Of a stretch of DNA of 64,000 nt, positions 21,370-33,451 are shown one piece after another. The DNA is from Archivesica marissinica. Lineage: Eukaryota > Mollusca > Bivalvia > Venerida > Vesicomyidae. Position 1 is the first letter of the stretch. The number at the start of each line of letters is the position of its first letter. The stretch spans positions 50,140,557 to 50,204,556 of the forward strand of contig CM026395.1 in assembly GCA_014843695.1 (NCBI GenBank), read 5' to 3'. The notes under the pieces were generated by a model that saw only the letters and a list, made by a program, of their open reading frames with translations, had not been told where the DNA came from and did not search any database. The position numbers and the translations under genes were made by a program.

Positions 21370-23450
21370 GTGAGTATTGACCACATAAAATACATGTATA
21401 CATAAAATCTCAAGGATTAAAATAAGTCGCACTTTCAGATTCTGTTTCAGTTTACTCATATTGATGATGATAATTCAGTAGATTTCAATGAAACAGTTTG
21501 ACAGAACCTAGATGTACATGTATATATATATATTATATTGAGGTATGGAGGTATGGGGACAAATGCACTTTACCGGTACGTGGGTAACCCAATTCGGGGG
21601 GGGGGGGCTCGCCCGAATCCCTTAAATATAATCAATGAATTGTTGCGATATCATGTCGCGTTAATTGCTCTGGAGACCTCATTCATGTTGGAACGCACCA
21701 ACGCGATGGAGGGATGGAGAAGAGGCACTGTGGAAATTAATAGTTTCGTATAAGGACACTACCTCCGTCGTTCGGGTGGGGGGGGGGTCGAACTTTCGGC
21801 AACATCTCGGCGAAGAACACCGTATCCATTCGACAATGTGTATTATCTTATGACTAGAGTTTGTATTGTTCCTCGTGGTTCCAGATCAACCAAATAATTT
21901 AGCATTAGCCTTGCATGCATGGTGCATGGTCGTGTGTAAAAGTTAAGTGGCTACTTATGTTTGTAGTATGTCTACGTTTCAATGATTGTAAGTTGTATCG
22001 ACTTATACTGCTGTTATTAGCTTAGATGAAATCGTACATGTTGATTTTTGTGTGGGAGGAACAATAACAGTAAACAGGGGCGTAGCTAGCGATTTTGAAT
22101 GTGTAGGTCCGACTAATAAATTGAACACTAAATGATGCGATTTTGATATAAGGGTCTGGAAACATTGACTCCTAAGAACATCAATGGTGCACTTTGACGT
22201 ATTTAAATTTACGTCTTGGACGTTCAAATTTCGATAGTTTCAGATATATGAATTTGACTTTTTATGTTTCTGCAGAATGTATGCGACCTCCCACCTCTTC
22301 GTCATATCCTCCCACCCCCTACAGTTGTTAATGCATGTTTGGGTTTTTTAGATGTATGTATTTTCTGGGACAATCTGCAGGCCATCGTTGCCTTATAGTA
22401 GCTACGTGCGTGGTAGATTGGTAGATAATAAAAACAGTACATTTCTCAGTTAATTATATTCGATTGGCTGGATATTTTAGTGTTTTGTTTGAGCTAACTC
22501 TGGGATAGAATGCAATTATGCCGGGCTCACTCTCAAGCATCGTCACTATAGGCGGCTTAGTGTTAGGCTTAGGGTTAGTCTTCATTTGCATGTACCTGCA
22601 CTAATTGTACGTATCGGTAAATTGCAGAGGTCCCTATAGGTGACAGCTTTGGGGGAGTGTGTGACTCGAACCTCGTACAAGGTTTGAGCGCTACAAATAC
22701 CCCTGACCTCAGAATGACCGCATGTCTATACAGTATATTTGAATAGTAATTTATAGAGTCTTCATTACGAACAGAACCGAACATTTTTATTCATGACGTA
22801 TACATAAGTACATAGTCATAATATATACATAACACTGACATGAGAACTCGGTTTAAAGTATCATCCGAACGACTATGATATGAGTCATTTTAGTATAGCA
22901 TAGCGGTGGATTGAACCTGTGACCCATGGAGCACAGGTCCAGCGTGTTAACCACCAGAACGCTGATCCATTACATGATATAGTGATACTTTAGTGTTAGC
23001 CTAAAACCACATACGGGGTTTATATGTCTCCTTTTTTCGAGTACCAAAATATTGGGGAACCCCATTTATCCCCTAGTATCCTTACATGCTTTAAATAGAC
23101 TAATCAACAATGAATGGACTCGTTTTATAATGGTGCATAGTTACATTTATATTTTAAATGGGGTTCGATGTGGCATGAAATATTTTACATATTGAAACGA
23201 AACAAATTTGTGTATAACGAAATAAAAAAATAATACAAACATGCATACCCACCTGCCTGTCTCATCTACTTCTATCAGTATCTATTTTGTAAAGCTATAA
23301 TAAAAATATGACTCCTGCTGATATTTATATGCATTGAATATCAGCAAGCTTTTATAAGTTACTTTGCTTTTTACGGTTGTTTTCTTATCAGTTCTACCAC
23401 TTCATCTCCCTCAATAAACATTTAGAATCGGTCAACATTTCCTGTTTGTA
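21370..23450. other. Upstream region of the kinase gene, no confident gene
   Basis: Contains G-runs (near 21597 and 21777), degenerate SINE-like pieces (for example GATGGAGGGATGGAGAAGAG near 21705 and a tRNA-like stretch with AACCTGTGACCCATGGAGCA near 22914, minus strand), and AT-rich sequence. Listed short ORFs show nothing recognisable. Confidence 0.4.
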
Positions 23451-23454
23451 TAAT

Positions 23455-23705
23455 TTAAAGTTTAAGCTTATTTATTTTACAACGATTGCGAAGTAAGTTC
23501 TAACAACTTGTATTAATCACTCTCGTTGGCGCGGATGAAAGCATAAGTGTGGGCATTCGTGTGTGAGGAAACCGGAGTACCCGGAGAAAACCCACCTGTC
23601 CGATCTAGCGATCATCTCACATACTTCCCGGTCCGAGGATCGAACACGGGTTGCATTGGTGAGAAGCGAGAGCGAGCGCTAACCACTGCGCTAATCGGAC
23701 AGCCA
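23455..23705 (-). mobile_element. SINE-C copy, minus strand
   Basis: The reverse complement has head TGTCCGATTAGCGCAGTGGT with a perfect A-box match, B box GGGTTCGATCCTCGG-like, then CCGGAGTACCCGGA-type body and tail TTAATACAAGTTGTTAGAACTTACTTCGCAATCG. It sits about 80 bp upstream of the kinase exon acceptor. Confidence 0.7.
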
Positions 23706-23801
23706 GATTGTATAGAGACATGATGCTTATGCTTTTCATTTATCTAATTTTGTTTTCAAGTTAATGTTTTCATTTCTATATTCACAGGTGGACATGTGAA
23801 C

Positions 23802-26078
23802 ATGTGGACATCACCCATTGACGACAATCCATGGCTGCCATTCTGTGATCTTAATGCAAACCAGAACCATGGCTACCACATTGAAGATCATCCGCGAAAT
23901 AAAGATTACGCACAACGAATTAGTCCTCGTTGTAGCTCACCTGAAGTTCAAGTTTTCATGACCACGGATACAGTCTTCCGGCACATAGAAGAAGATATTG
24001 TAGACCAACAGGATGTCAATGGAAATATGAATGTCTATAGCGAAGACATCAATTCTAACATACACAACGTCTTGTTGGAATCGTACAAACAGACACAAGA
24101 CGCCGGTGTGTGTGGTGTAAACCCGGAGAGACATGTGTGCAATCATCACATATTGGTTAATAAAGACTCACTGTCATTAGATACTAGTTGTAGGAAGTCA
24201 ACAGTGATGCTTCATGAAAGTCACATTCTTGAAGTAAGTACTAATATATCTGCTGAGTTCAAACAATTCGTACTAACTGACCATACAGACATACGCTATA
24301 AAGATATTAACTCGCCAGAGGACAGTGTCTCGCCAGAGATTAGAACAAGACGATCGGAATTTCAAACATGCTATTATGCGATAGAAACTTGTAGCAATAA
24401 CAATTTATCTGAGCAATGTTCCATTCATACAAAAGAAATGAACGACGAAGACAGTTCGGTAGATATGTCACCAGGCACATTCAGCGACCGGAGTTATCGC
24501 AGTGAGTACTGTTCATACTACGACGATAGCCCACTTAGCCAAGAAATGTACATGGACTTGGAATCAGACCAACGGAATACCATATGCACAGAGATAAAGA
24601 AGTATAGCAGACAGGAGTGGAGTCCAGTTCATGCCGACCCTGATGACGTAAAAATGAAGTTATTTTACGACTATCGTCAAATATACGATGAATGCAGTTT
24701 CACCTCTGAAAAAAGCTGTTACTCAACAACTTCAGAAGAAGCAGACGACAATTATGAAATTGTAGAATGGAGAGGTGATTATGCTAATGAGGAACACATC
24801 AACAAGCGAAAGTCAGATATATACAATACCCCACCCACGTCACCGACCATGCCTGACACGAGCGCTCTAGAAGGGTACCATACCGCGCCGAATTCACCAT
24901 TATATACTAGTGATGTAAACAACGTGTGTGCAATAGATGTTTCAAACAGGTACTGCAAATCCCCAGAAATTAAACACATGGGTGTAAAATTTCATGACAA
25001 CAATTCGACAGATATAATTAGTAACATTGGCCGAGAATCAACGATGCAGAACAAGGCGAATAATGCCAATACATACGATCAAAATCACGGCTGTAAAGTT
25101 AGCAACTCGGCATCACCTACTCTGGAAGCACTTCCAACAGAGTGTGTTGAAATATTAATCAAAGCCAAACATACAACTAACGGCCACAATAAAAAAGGTA
25201 ATTTTGAACCCAACGAACCTAAGCCTAGTGTTAGTATTCCGGATGTGAGAACACTACTGCTAGAAACACCACCATTCATATCCGTGAATAGCATGCACTA
25301 CGAAGGCGATCCTGAAACTGGGAGAGCCAAAGTAATCGGCCGAGGAAGTTTCGGTTGTGTGCTCAGAGCCAGGTTTTCAGATAAAATGTACTATCATCTC
25401 CCAGTGGTTATCAAAGAATTCAAGGAAGAACTGACAAACCCTAAAGAGATCATTGATGAAGCACGGAAACTGCATTATCTACACGACACGGGATATGTGC
25501 CTATATGTTACGGTCTGATGTGTTTCGGATCACCTGGTAATCCGAAATACGGAATCGTTCAAGAGTATGTCGGAGAGGGATTCACACTGGAACAGATACT
25601 TTGGGGTCATTATGATCTTCCGCTAGAGTATTGGTTTCGAATAGTGGTTCAGTGCTGCAAAGGATTGGCTAGATTCCACCACAAACAGATTCTTCTGAAC
25701 GATATCAAATCTAATAATATCATTCCGGAGTTTGGCAAGAATTCAGTTAGGATCAGATATGTAGACTTTGGTCTGGCAACAGATATGCGAGGGAAGATGT
25801 ATAAAAACACACAATCGCTGGAGAACTTTGTCTACCTTGCGCCGGAAGTGAGGCGAGATGGCCAGGTCACTACCGTCGCGACTGATATTTATTCGCTCGG
25901 CTACATGCTGGAACAGATCAGCAAGTACGCCAAGGTGCACGAGTTAACTGTGATCGCCAGAATGTGCATGGCTATAGATCCAGATGTGAGGCTACCAGTA
26001 CTCATGGCGTCTAAATTGGTCATGGATCACATGAGTCAGCTTGGCTACGACCCCCTGATTTCCTGGGAAATTTATTAG
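23802..26078 (+). CDS. Protein kinase-domain protein with long disordered N-terminus
   Basis: 758 aa from the ATG at 23802 to a TAG. The exon begins at acceptor tattcacag (23787), so a 5' exon lies upstream. The open frame runs back to the acceptor, so an upstream coding exon is also possible. Residues 1 to ~500 are acidic and Ser/Asn/Asp-rich, with no known domain. Residues ~505-755 are a kinase fold: Gly loop GRGSFGCV (513-520), beta3 Lys538 (VVIKEF), alphaC Glu in DEARKL, catalytic-loop Asp634 in LNDIKSNN, DFG at 655, LAPE, TDIYSLGYM and the late Arg in PDVRLP. Lys, Asp and the DFG Asp are all present, so phosphotransfer is plausible. HRD is replaced by LND, losing the usual His and Arg. 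The substrate is unknown and I cannot place it in a named kinase family. The domain call is secure. Confidence 0.88.
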   Translation: MWTSPIDDNPWLPFCDLNANQNHGYHIEDHPRNKDYAQRISPRCSSPEVQVFMTTDTVFRHIEEDIVDQQDVNGNMNVYSEDINSNIHNVLLESYKQTQDAGVCGVNPERHVCNHHILVNKDSLSLDTSCRKSTVMLHESHILEVSTNISAEFKQFVLTDHTDIRYKDINSPEDSVSPEIRTRRSEFQTCYYAIETCSNNNLSEQCSIHTKEMNDEDSSVDMSPGTFSDRSYRSEYCSYYDDSPLSQEMYMDLESDQRNTICTEIKKYSRQEWSPVHADPDDVKMKLFYDYRQIYDECSFTSEKSCYSTTSEEADDNYEIVEWRGDYANEEHINKRKSDIYNTPPTSPTMPDTSALEGYHTAPNSPLYTSDVNNVCAIDVSNRYCKSPEIKHMGVKFHDNNSTDIISNIGRESTMQNKANNANTYDQNHGCKVSNSASPTLEALPTECVEILIKAKHTTNGHNKKGNFEPNEPKPSVSIPDVRTLLLETPPFISVNSMHYEGDPETGRAKVIGRGSFGCVLRARFSDKMYYHLPVVIKEFKEELTNPKEIIDEARKLHYLHDTGYVPICYGLMCFGSPGNPKYGIVQEYVGEGFTLEQILWGHYDLPLEYWFRIVVQCCKGLARFHHKQILLNDIKSNNIIPEFGKNSVRIRYVDFGLATDMRGKMYKNTQSLENFVYLAPEVRRDGQVTTVATDIYSLGYMLEQISKYAKVHELTVIARMCMAIDPDVRLPVLMASKLVMDHMSQLGYDPLISWEIY

Positions 26079-26879
26079 AATCCATATCGACATTCATATA
26101 TTACATTGTTCAATTTAGTCCATTGACTGACATGGTATCCAGATCTAATATTTATGAAAACCGCACACACAAATAAGAAAGATAGACCAACATGACGATC
26201 TTAAATATACATTTAAAGCGACACTATAGCATACGGAATACAAATATTATACAAATTGAAATGTTACGTACAAGCAACAATGCTATTTACCCGTTTTACA
26301 TTATAATTTGAATGTTAATTTTCGGTCAGTAAATAGTATGTTATTGTTGTTGTTGTTGCTTACTTTTCTCACCGCTAATTGTTATCCTGAACACATTCGA
26401 CCAATTACCAACACCCCACCACCGCCATATGCACAGCTTACATCGCCCAGGAATTACTATGTTACTGTATGTATGCAAAGATGTGTACGTAGTTATTTAC
26501 TCATTTGAAACAAACCGAAACAGATTGAAGAATAATGTTACGAAATACCTTGTGACATTCGCTATTTCATCATTTCACGATTTCAACTTCACGTGGGATT
26601 CGAACCTGCAGCGGCGAGGGTCAGGTGAGTTGAAGTCAACCGTAACCACTCGGCCACGGCTGCATCTAATGTGCATGGAAGTTAGAAGGGTGCAGCCATT
26701 ATAATTTGATAAGTACACAGTTGCTTGAATCAAAATGTATCCCATTAAAACTTAATAAAAATTCTCTTAGACGTGATTTGTACACGTCGGGATCAAGCCC
26801 TAACAGCTAAACGACCTTTGTAGACAATGTTTTCGAATGGACATACCTATAAAAAAACTCCAAAGCACAAACAAAATAG

Positions 26880-27075
26880 AATTGTCATGAAGGAGAGAGA
26901 AGAGGCAATGTGGAATTTAAATGCCTTGCCTAAGGGCACAATCGTAACGGCTCCAGCGGGGCTCGAACACGTGACCATCAGTGATGATAGATTACAGTGG
27001 TATACAAGTCAGCGACCTTAACCACTCGACCACGGAGGCGGAGAGCCCCACTCAGACCGTGTCTCTTTATATGAA
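26880..27075 (-). mobile_element. Chimeric SINE: Leu/Ser-tRNA-like head on SINE-A body
   Basis: On the minus strand, CCGCCTCCGTGGTCGAGTGG-TTAAGGTCGCTGACTTG runs into AGCCCCGCTGGAGCCGTTAC and GGCAAGGCATTTAAATTCCA, the SINE-A body. Elsewhere that body follows a different head. Confidence 0.6.
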
Positions 27076-27101
27076 AACGTTGGCAGTTTGAAAAAAGCTG
27101 G

Positions 27102-29820
27102 CCTTGAACTGAAATTTGCCAATTATCGCCCAGTCAGCAATTTTTTTTTTGGTCAAAATTAATTGAAAAAGCGGGACTTTATAGACTAAATCAGCATGCG
27201 AATGAGCATAACCTCCTCCCAGCGAACCAATCTGCTTATAGACAGTTCCACTCGTGTGAGTCCGCTTTACTCCGACTTGTGAATGATTTGCTTGATGGAA
27301 TGGAACATCATGATGTTATGGCACTAATAGCTATAGACCTTAGTGCGGCGTTCGACACGGTCGGCCACGACATCCTCGTCGATGTACTGAACAATCAGTA
27401 TGGTGTTTGTGGTAAAGCGCTGGAATGGTTGGATTCGTACCTGCGACCATGCAGCTATCTCGTGAAGGTGAATCAAATACCGTCCTCTCAGTGCGATCTT
27501 TCCGCAAGGAAGTTGTTTGAGCCCCTGGCTCTATTTGACCTATGCCGAGACTCTCTTTGACATTGTGTCCCCGTTCATTTCCGTGTTTGGATTTGCGGAT
27601 GACCATACAGCGAACATTCGTTTCCAACCAACAACCATCGCAGAAGAGACTGCAATTCAAGAACTTCATGAGTGTGCTATTGTTATACATTATTGGATGA
27701 ACAAAAATAAACTAAAAATGAATGCATGCAAAACAGAACTTATCATGTTTGGTAACCGCCCTCTGTTGAATAAGTGTAACACCAAGGACATTGAAATATG
27801 CACTGATAAAATCGAACTGCAAAGTTGTATCAGATATGTGGGTGCTTTTCTAGATGCCACACTTAATTTCAAGGAACATATTAAAAAAAGTGTTGAATTA
27901 TTTAAAGATTAAAAGCATCTGTACATTTCTAACTAAAGAAGCCACTGAGATCTTAGTGCTGTCATTAGTAATTTCTCACTTGGATTATGGTAACGTTCCT
28001 TATGGTATTGCTCAGTGAGAGTAATTTCTCACTTGGATTATGGTAACGTTCCTTATGGTATTGCTCAGTGTGAGTAATTTCTCACTTGGATTATGGTAAC
28101 GTTCCTTATGGTATTGCTCAGTGAGAGTAATTTCTCACTTGGATTATGGTAACGTTCCTTATTGTATTGCTCAGTGAGAGTAATTTCTCACTTGGATTAT
28201 GGTAACGTTTCTTATGGTATTGCTCAGTGAGAGTAATTTCTCACTTGGATTATGGTAACGTTCCTTATGGTATTGCTCAGTGTGAGTAATTTCTCACTTG
28301 GATTATGGTAACGTTCTTTATGGTATTGCTCAGTGAGAGTAATTTCTCACTTGGATTATGGTAACGTTCCTTATGGTATTGCTCAGTGTGAGTAATTTCT
28401 CACTTGGATTATGGTAACGTTCCTTATGGTATTGCTCAGTGAGAGTAATTTCTCACTTGGATTATGGTAACGTTCCTTATGGTATTGCTCAGTGTGAGTA
28501 ATTTCTCACTTGGATTATGGTAACGTTCCTTATGGTATTGCTCAGTGAGAGTAATTTCTCACTTGGATTATGGTAACGTTCCTTATGGTATTGCTCAGTG
28601 TGAGTAATATCTCACTTGGATTATGGTAACGTTCCTTATGGTATTGCTCAGTGTGAGTAATTTCTCACTTGGATTATGGTAACGTTCCTTATGGTATTGC
28701 TCAGTGTGAGTAATTTCTCACTTGGATTATGGTAACGTTCCTTATGGTATTGCTCAGTGTGAGTAATATCTCACTTGGATTATGGTAACGTTCCTTATGG
28801 TATTGCTCAGTGTGAGTATTTTCTCACTTGGATTATGGTAACGTTCCTTATGGTATTGCTCAGTGTGAGTAATTTCTCACTTGGATTATGGTAACGTTCC
28901 TTATGGTATTGCTCAGTGTGAGTAATTTCTCACTTGGATTATGGTAACGTTCCTTATGGTATTGCTCAGTGAGAGTAATTTCTCACTTGGATTATGGTAA
29001 CGTTCCTTATGGTATTGCTCAGTGTGAGTAATTTCTCACTTGGATTATGGTAACGTTCCTTATGGTATTGCTCAGTGTGAGTAATTTCTCACTTGGATTA
29101 TGGTAACGTTCCTTATGGTATTGCTCAGTGTGAGTAATTTCTCACTTGGATTATGGTAACGTTCCTTATGGTATTGATCAGTGAGAGTAATTTCTCACTT
29201 GGATTATGGTAACGTTCCTTATGGTATTGCTCAGTGAGAGTAATTTCTCACTTGGATTATGGTAACGTTCCTTATGGTATTGCTCAGTGAGAGTAATTTC
29301 TCACTTGGATTATGGTAACGTTCCTTATGGTATTGCTCAGTGTGAGTAATATCTCACTTGGATTATGGTAACGTTCCTTATGGTATTGCTCAGTGAGAGT
29401 AATTTCTCACTTGGATTATGGTAACGTTCCTTATGGTATTGCTCAGTGAGAGTAATTTCTCACTTGGATTATGGTAACGTTCCTTATGGTATTGCTCAGT
29501 GAGAGTAATATCTCACTTGGATTATGGTAACGTTCCTTATGGTATTGCTCGGTGAGAGTAATTTCTCACTTGGATTATGGTAACGTTCCTTATGGTATTG
29601 CTCAGTGAGAGTAATTTCTCACTTGGATTATGGTAACGTTCCTTATGGTATTGCTCGGTGAGAGTAATTTCTCACTTGGATTATGGTAACGTTCCTTATG
29701 GTATTGCTCAGTGAGAGTTAGGTAAATTACAACGTATCCAAAATATGTACCTTGTTCTCAACCGCAATAAGCGTGATAGATCAAAACAGGCATTACATTG
29801 TATACATATATGTAAGCTGT
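27102..29820 (+). pseudogene. LINE (CR1/L2-like) reverse-transcriptase fragment, frameshifted and split by a minisatellite
   Basis: Non-LTR retrotransposon ORF2 remnant. Visible parts: NYRPVSN near 27116; NQSAYR; AIDLSAAFDTVGHDIL (27324-27371, motif A with catalytic Asp); then, in a different frame, FGFADDHTANI (near 27588, the FADD active site) and the thumb region ending ATEILVLSLVISHLDYGN-VPYG near 27990. After 1.7 kb of tandem repeat the coding sense resumes as KLQRIQNMYLVLNRNKRDRS (29720-29790). At least one frameshift near 27500, stops, and the array make it dead. It is 5'-truncated. The clade is inferred from the SHLDY...LQRIQN pattern common in CR1/L2-type elements. Confidence 0.8.
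27965..29719. repeat. Minisatellite, 53-bp unit, about 33 copies, derived from LINE coding sequence
   Basis: The unit runs AGTAATTTCTCACTTGGATT, ATGGTAACGTTCCTTATGGT, then ATTGCTCAGTGAG. The first unit is in frame with the LINE as VISHLDYGNVPYGIAQ; later units put stops in that frame because 53 is not divisible by three. Variants are GTGTGAG/GTGAGAG and TAATTTC/TAATATC. Confidence 0.95.
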
Positions 29821-30032
29821 ACATCAAAGGATGTTTCTGTAGTAATGTTTTTTCTCTATTTTGAAATGCAATACATGTAATATGCATCGGATACTTTTTC
29901 TCCAAAATAACATGAAAAAATATAACCGTGATGAGATACATAAGTAAGTATACTTAAGCATGCACATAGACCTAGCCTAGCATCAGATATAGCTGTATAA
30001 TGCGCTAGTTGCTTTCTAATTATTCGTTTTCC

Positions 30033-30150
30033 CTATTTAACTCTTTCACGGCCAATGCCGCATAAAAGCGACTTTGCAAAAGGCATATAATCCGGGCCGA
30101 TCAGACAGAACAGAACGTACCGTCTGATCAGGCTATATGATGATTGCTCT
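30033..30150. mobile_element. Truncated TTAA-type hairpin element
   Basis: TTAACTCTTTCACGGCC near 30037 resembles the left termini of the other TTAA elements. The stem AGACAGAACAGAACGTACCG/CGTCTGATCAGGCT is related to their hairpins. No matching right end found. Confidence 0.4.
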
Positions 30151-30189
30151 TTGGATAGTGGAGGTGAAGCACCTGTCCGAATCAGACGC

Positions 30190-30612
30190 GGCGCGACCTC
30201 ATTCGTGATGGAATATATCACCAGGAGGGATAGAGAAGAGACATCTGTAGTCCAGTGGTAACACGCTGGACTAGTAATCCAGCGATCGCAGGTTCGATCC
30301 CCCGTCTGACACTAATAAAATTAACAGTCTTTCAGATGGGACGTTAAACCGAGGTCTCGTGTCGGTGCTTTACACCGTGCACGTAAAAGAACCCTAGAAT
30401 ACTCTGGAATGGGTCTCTGTCTGTATCATTGCACTATCCTCCAACAATCTAAAATGACTAATCTCTTACGGAGGCGTCGCTCATATGGGCAACCGGTAGC
30501 GACGATAAATAAACGTAAAACACACAATTAAATGCCTTGCCTAAGGGCACAACCGTAACGGCTACAGCTGGGCGCGAACTCCTGGCATTTCGCACCTGAA
30601 GCGAACGCGCTA
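30190..30612 (-). mobile_element. SINE-A copy interrupted by SINE-B
   Basis: On the minus strand, SINE-A body and head pieces lie at 30529-30612 (TTAAATGCCTTGCCTAAGGG...CGAACGCGC, plus-strand sense shown) and at 30196-30240 (CTCATTCGTGATGGAATAT...GAGAAGAG). They are separated by a SINE-B copy. Confidence 0.6.
30243..30528 (+). mobile_element. SINE-B copy, nested in SINE-A
   Basis: Near-complete: ATCTGTAGTCCAGTGGTAAC, Thr-like anticodon arm, B box GCAGGTTCGATCCCCCG, GATGGGACGTTAAACCGAGG, GGAGGCGTCGCTCATATGGG and tail AAATAAACGTAAAACACAC. Confidence 0.8.
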
Positions 30613-30888
30613 TCTCGGATGGAATTCATCGCCACGAGGGGGAGGAGGAGGTTATGTATATAAGAGAGAAGAGGCAAAGTGGATTTAAATGTCTATAATC
30701 GTAACGGCTACAGCTGGATGGAAGAATATATTAACCTGAACTTCGCTACAAATGGCGAGTATTTGTGAGTCCACATATCATATCACATCCGGAATGCCCA
30801 AATAGCCGCCCCACCCAAGAAGGTCAACAAACAACTCCTAACTTTCCTCAGAAGAAATATGGCAAGCTGACCACAGGCCATCATCACA

Positions 30889-32570
30889 CTTGTCAATCTA
30901 GCTAGTACTGGTAACTGCTGACTGGACTATAATATTGTCTAGTGGTCGTTCATCACACTTGTCAATCTAGCTAGTACTGGTAACCACTGACTGAACTATA
31001 ATATTGTCTAGTGGTCGTTCATCACACTTGTCAATCTAGCTAGTACTGGTAGCCACTGACTGAACTATTATATTGTCTAGTGGTCGTTCATCACACTTGT
31101 CAATCTAGCTAGTACTGGTAACTACTGACTGAACTATAATATTGTCTAGTGGTCGTTCATCACACTTGTCAACCTAGCTAGTACTGGTAACCACTGACTG
31201 AACTATAATATTGTCTAGTGGTCGTTCATCACACTTGTCAATCTAGCTAGTACTGGTAACCATTGACTGGACTATAATATTGTCTAGTGGTCGTTCATCA
31301 CACTTGTCAACCTAGCTAGTACTGGTAACCACTGACTGAACTATAATATTGTCTAGTGGTCGTTCATCACACTTGTCAATCTAGCTAGTACTGGTAACCA
31401 CTGACTGAACTATAATATTGTCTAGTGGTCGTTCATCACACTTGTCAATCTAGCTAGTACTGGTAACCACTGACTGAACTATAATATTGTCTAGTGGTCG
31501 TTCATCACACTTGTCAACCTAGCTAGTACTGGTAACCACTGACTGAACTATAATATTGTCTAGTGGTCGTTCATCACACTTGTCAATCTAGCTAGTACTG
31601 GTAACCACTGACTGGACTATAATATTGTCTAGTGGTCGCCCATCACACTTGTCAATCTAGCTAGTACTGGTAGCCACTGACTGAACTATAATATTGTCTA
31701 GTGGTAGTTCATCACACTTGTCAATCTAGCTAGTACTGGTAACTGCTGACTGGACTATAATATTGTCTAGTGGTCGTTCATCACACTTGTCAATCTAGCT
31801 AGTACTGGTAACCACTGACTGAACTATAATATTGTCTAGTGGTCGCCCATCACACTTGTCAATCTAGCTAGTAATGGTAGCCACTGACTGAACTATAATA
31901 TTGTCTAGTGGTCGTTCATCACACTTGTCAATCTAGCTAGTACTGGTAACTGCTGACTGGACTATAATATTGTCTAGTGGGCCTGGCCGTTCATCACACT
32001 TGTCAATCTAGCTAGTACTGGTAACTGCTGACTGGACTATAATATTGTCTAGTGGTCGTTCATCACACTTGTCAATCTAGCTAGTACTGGTAACCACTGA
32101 CTGAACTATAATATTGTCTAGTGGGCCTGGCCGTTCATCACACTTGTCAATCTAGCTAGTACTGGTAACCACTGACTGGACTATAATATTGTCTAGTGGT
32201 CGTTCATCACACTTGTCAATCTAGCTAGTACTGGTAACCACTGACTGAACTATAATATTGTCTAGTGGGCCTGACCGTTCATCACACTTGTCAATCTAGC
32301 TAGTACTGGTAACCACTGACTGAACTATAATATTGTCTAGTGGGCCTGGCCGTTCATCACACTTGTCAATCTAGCTAGTACTGGTAGCCACTGACTGGAC
32401 TATAATATTGTCTAGTGGTCGTTCATCACACTTGTCAATCTAGCTAGTACTGGTAACCACTGACTGGACTATAATATTGTCTAGTGGTCGCCCATCACAC
32501 TTGTCAATCTAGCTAGTACTTGTAACTGCTGACTGGACTATAATAGTGTCTAGTGGTCGTTCATCACACG
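30889..32570. repeat. Minisatellite, 69-bp unit, about 24 copies
   Basis: The unit runs TCATCACACTTGTCAATCTA, GCTAGTACTGGTAACCACTG, ACTGAACTATAATATTGTCT, then AGTGGTCGT. Some junctions carry GGGCCTGGCCGT in place of GGTCGT (a 6-bp longer variant), in several separate copies. Confidence 0.95.
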
Positions 32571-32811
32571 TGTACAGTCAATAGTTCAAGCACTACCAGG
32601 ACCATCATTCTTTCATTTGAAACTTTATCCGTCTTTATTTGCACTGGTTTGTCCAGGAGAGTGCTGCAGTGATCACATGTCGATTGCATTCTGCATACAT
32701 GTGCAGGTATCACATCGTCTGAGGTTATAACACTTTGCACTAAGGGAAACAGGTTCCATTAACATTATACTGTAAATTGACTGGAATAGTTTCACTGTTA
32801 CCTGTAGGGGC

Positions 32812-32970
32812 TGGGAATGGAACTCACGAACCCTGTATGCATGGGTTGGGAATGGAACTCACGAACCCTGTATGCATGGGTTGGGAATGGAACTCACGAA
32901 CCCTGTATGCATGGGCTGGGAATGAAACTCACGACCCTATATGCATGGGTTGGGAATGGAACTCACGATC
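32812..32970. repeat. 35-bp minisatellite, small outlying block
   Basis: About 4.5 copies of the unit (GGGTTGGGAATGGAACTCAC, GAACCCTGTATGCAT) separated by 480 bp of single-copy sequence from the main block. Confidence 0.9.
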
Positions 32971-33451
32971 CCCATGTGCACATACGTTAAATAATATATT
33001 GTACGGTGATGACCGACTTACATTCGAAGTCAACAAACACATCTTCCTACGAGTCCAAGGCTTCATAGCAGCAACTAAGCGCTTCGAGATCTAGTCATTT
33101 ACCATCAAATGTCCGACCCCCTATCCATGCAGCGTGTGAGACAGTACCTAGTATGTTCTACTAATGTTATAAACTAACACTAATTAATGCATTGAATCAG
33201 GATAACACTTAGTCACCGTGTGCATTAAAATTCAGTATCAGGTTTGAACTATATAGAATTAAACCTATCCAATGCTCAAACAATACCTACCATACACTGG
33301 CTCTAATGTGCTAACTTTATATGTTTGCAAACTCCACTATGGAAAGGAATTTGTATAAGCATTTTAATATGCTTGTTTTCCAATCCAAATTATTTCTCTT
33401 GTAACACTTTATTCTTATATGTTATTTTCTGAATACAATATGTTTAAACTA

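Noticed and set aside
23796..23801. Kinase start at GTG 23796
   Set aside because: A GTG start is not expected in an animal nuclear gene; the ATG at 23802 is in the same frame.
27965..29719. CRISPR-like array
   Set aside because: Units are contiguous with no unique spacers, and the sequence is a eukaryotic minisatellite derived from a LINE.
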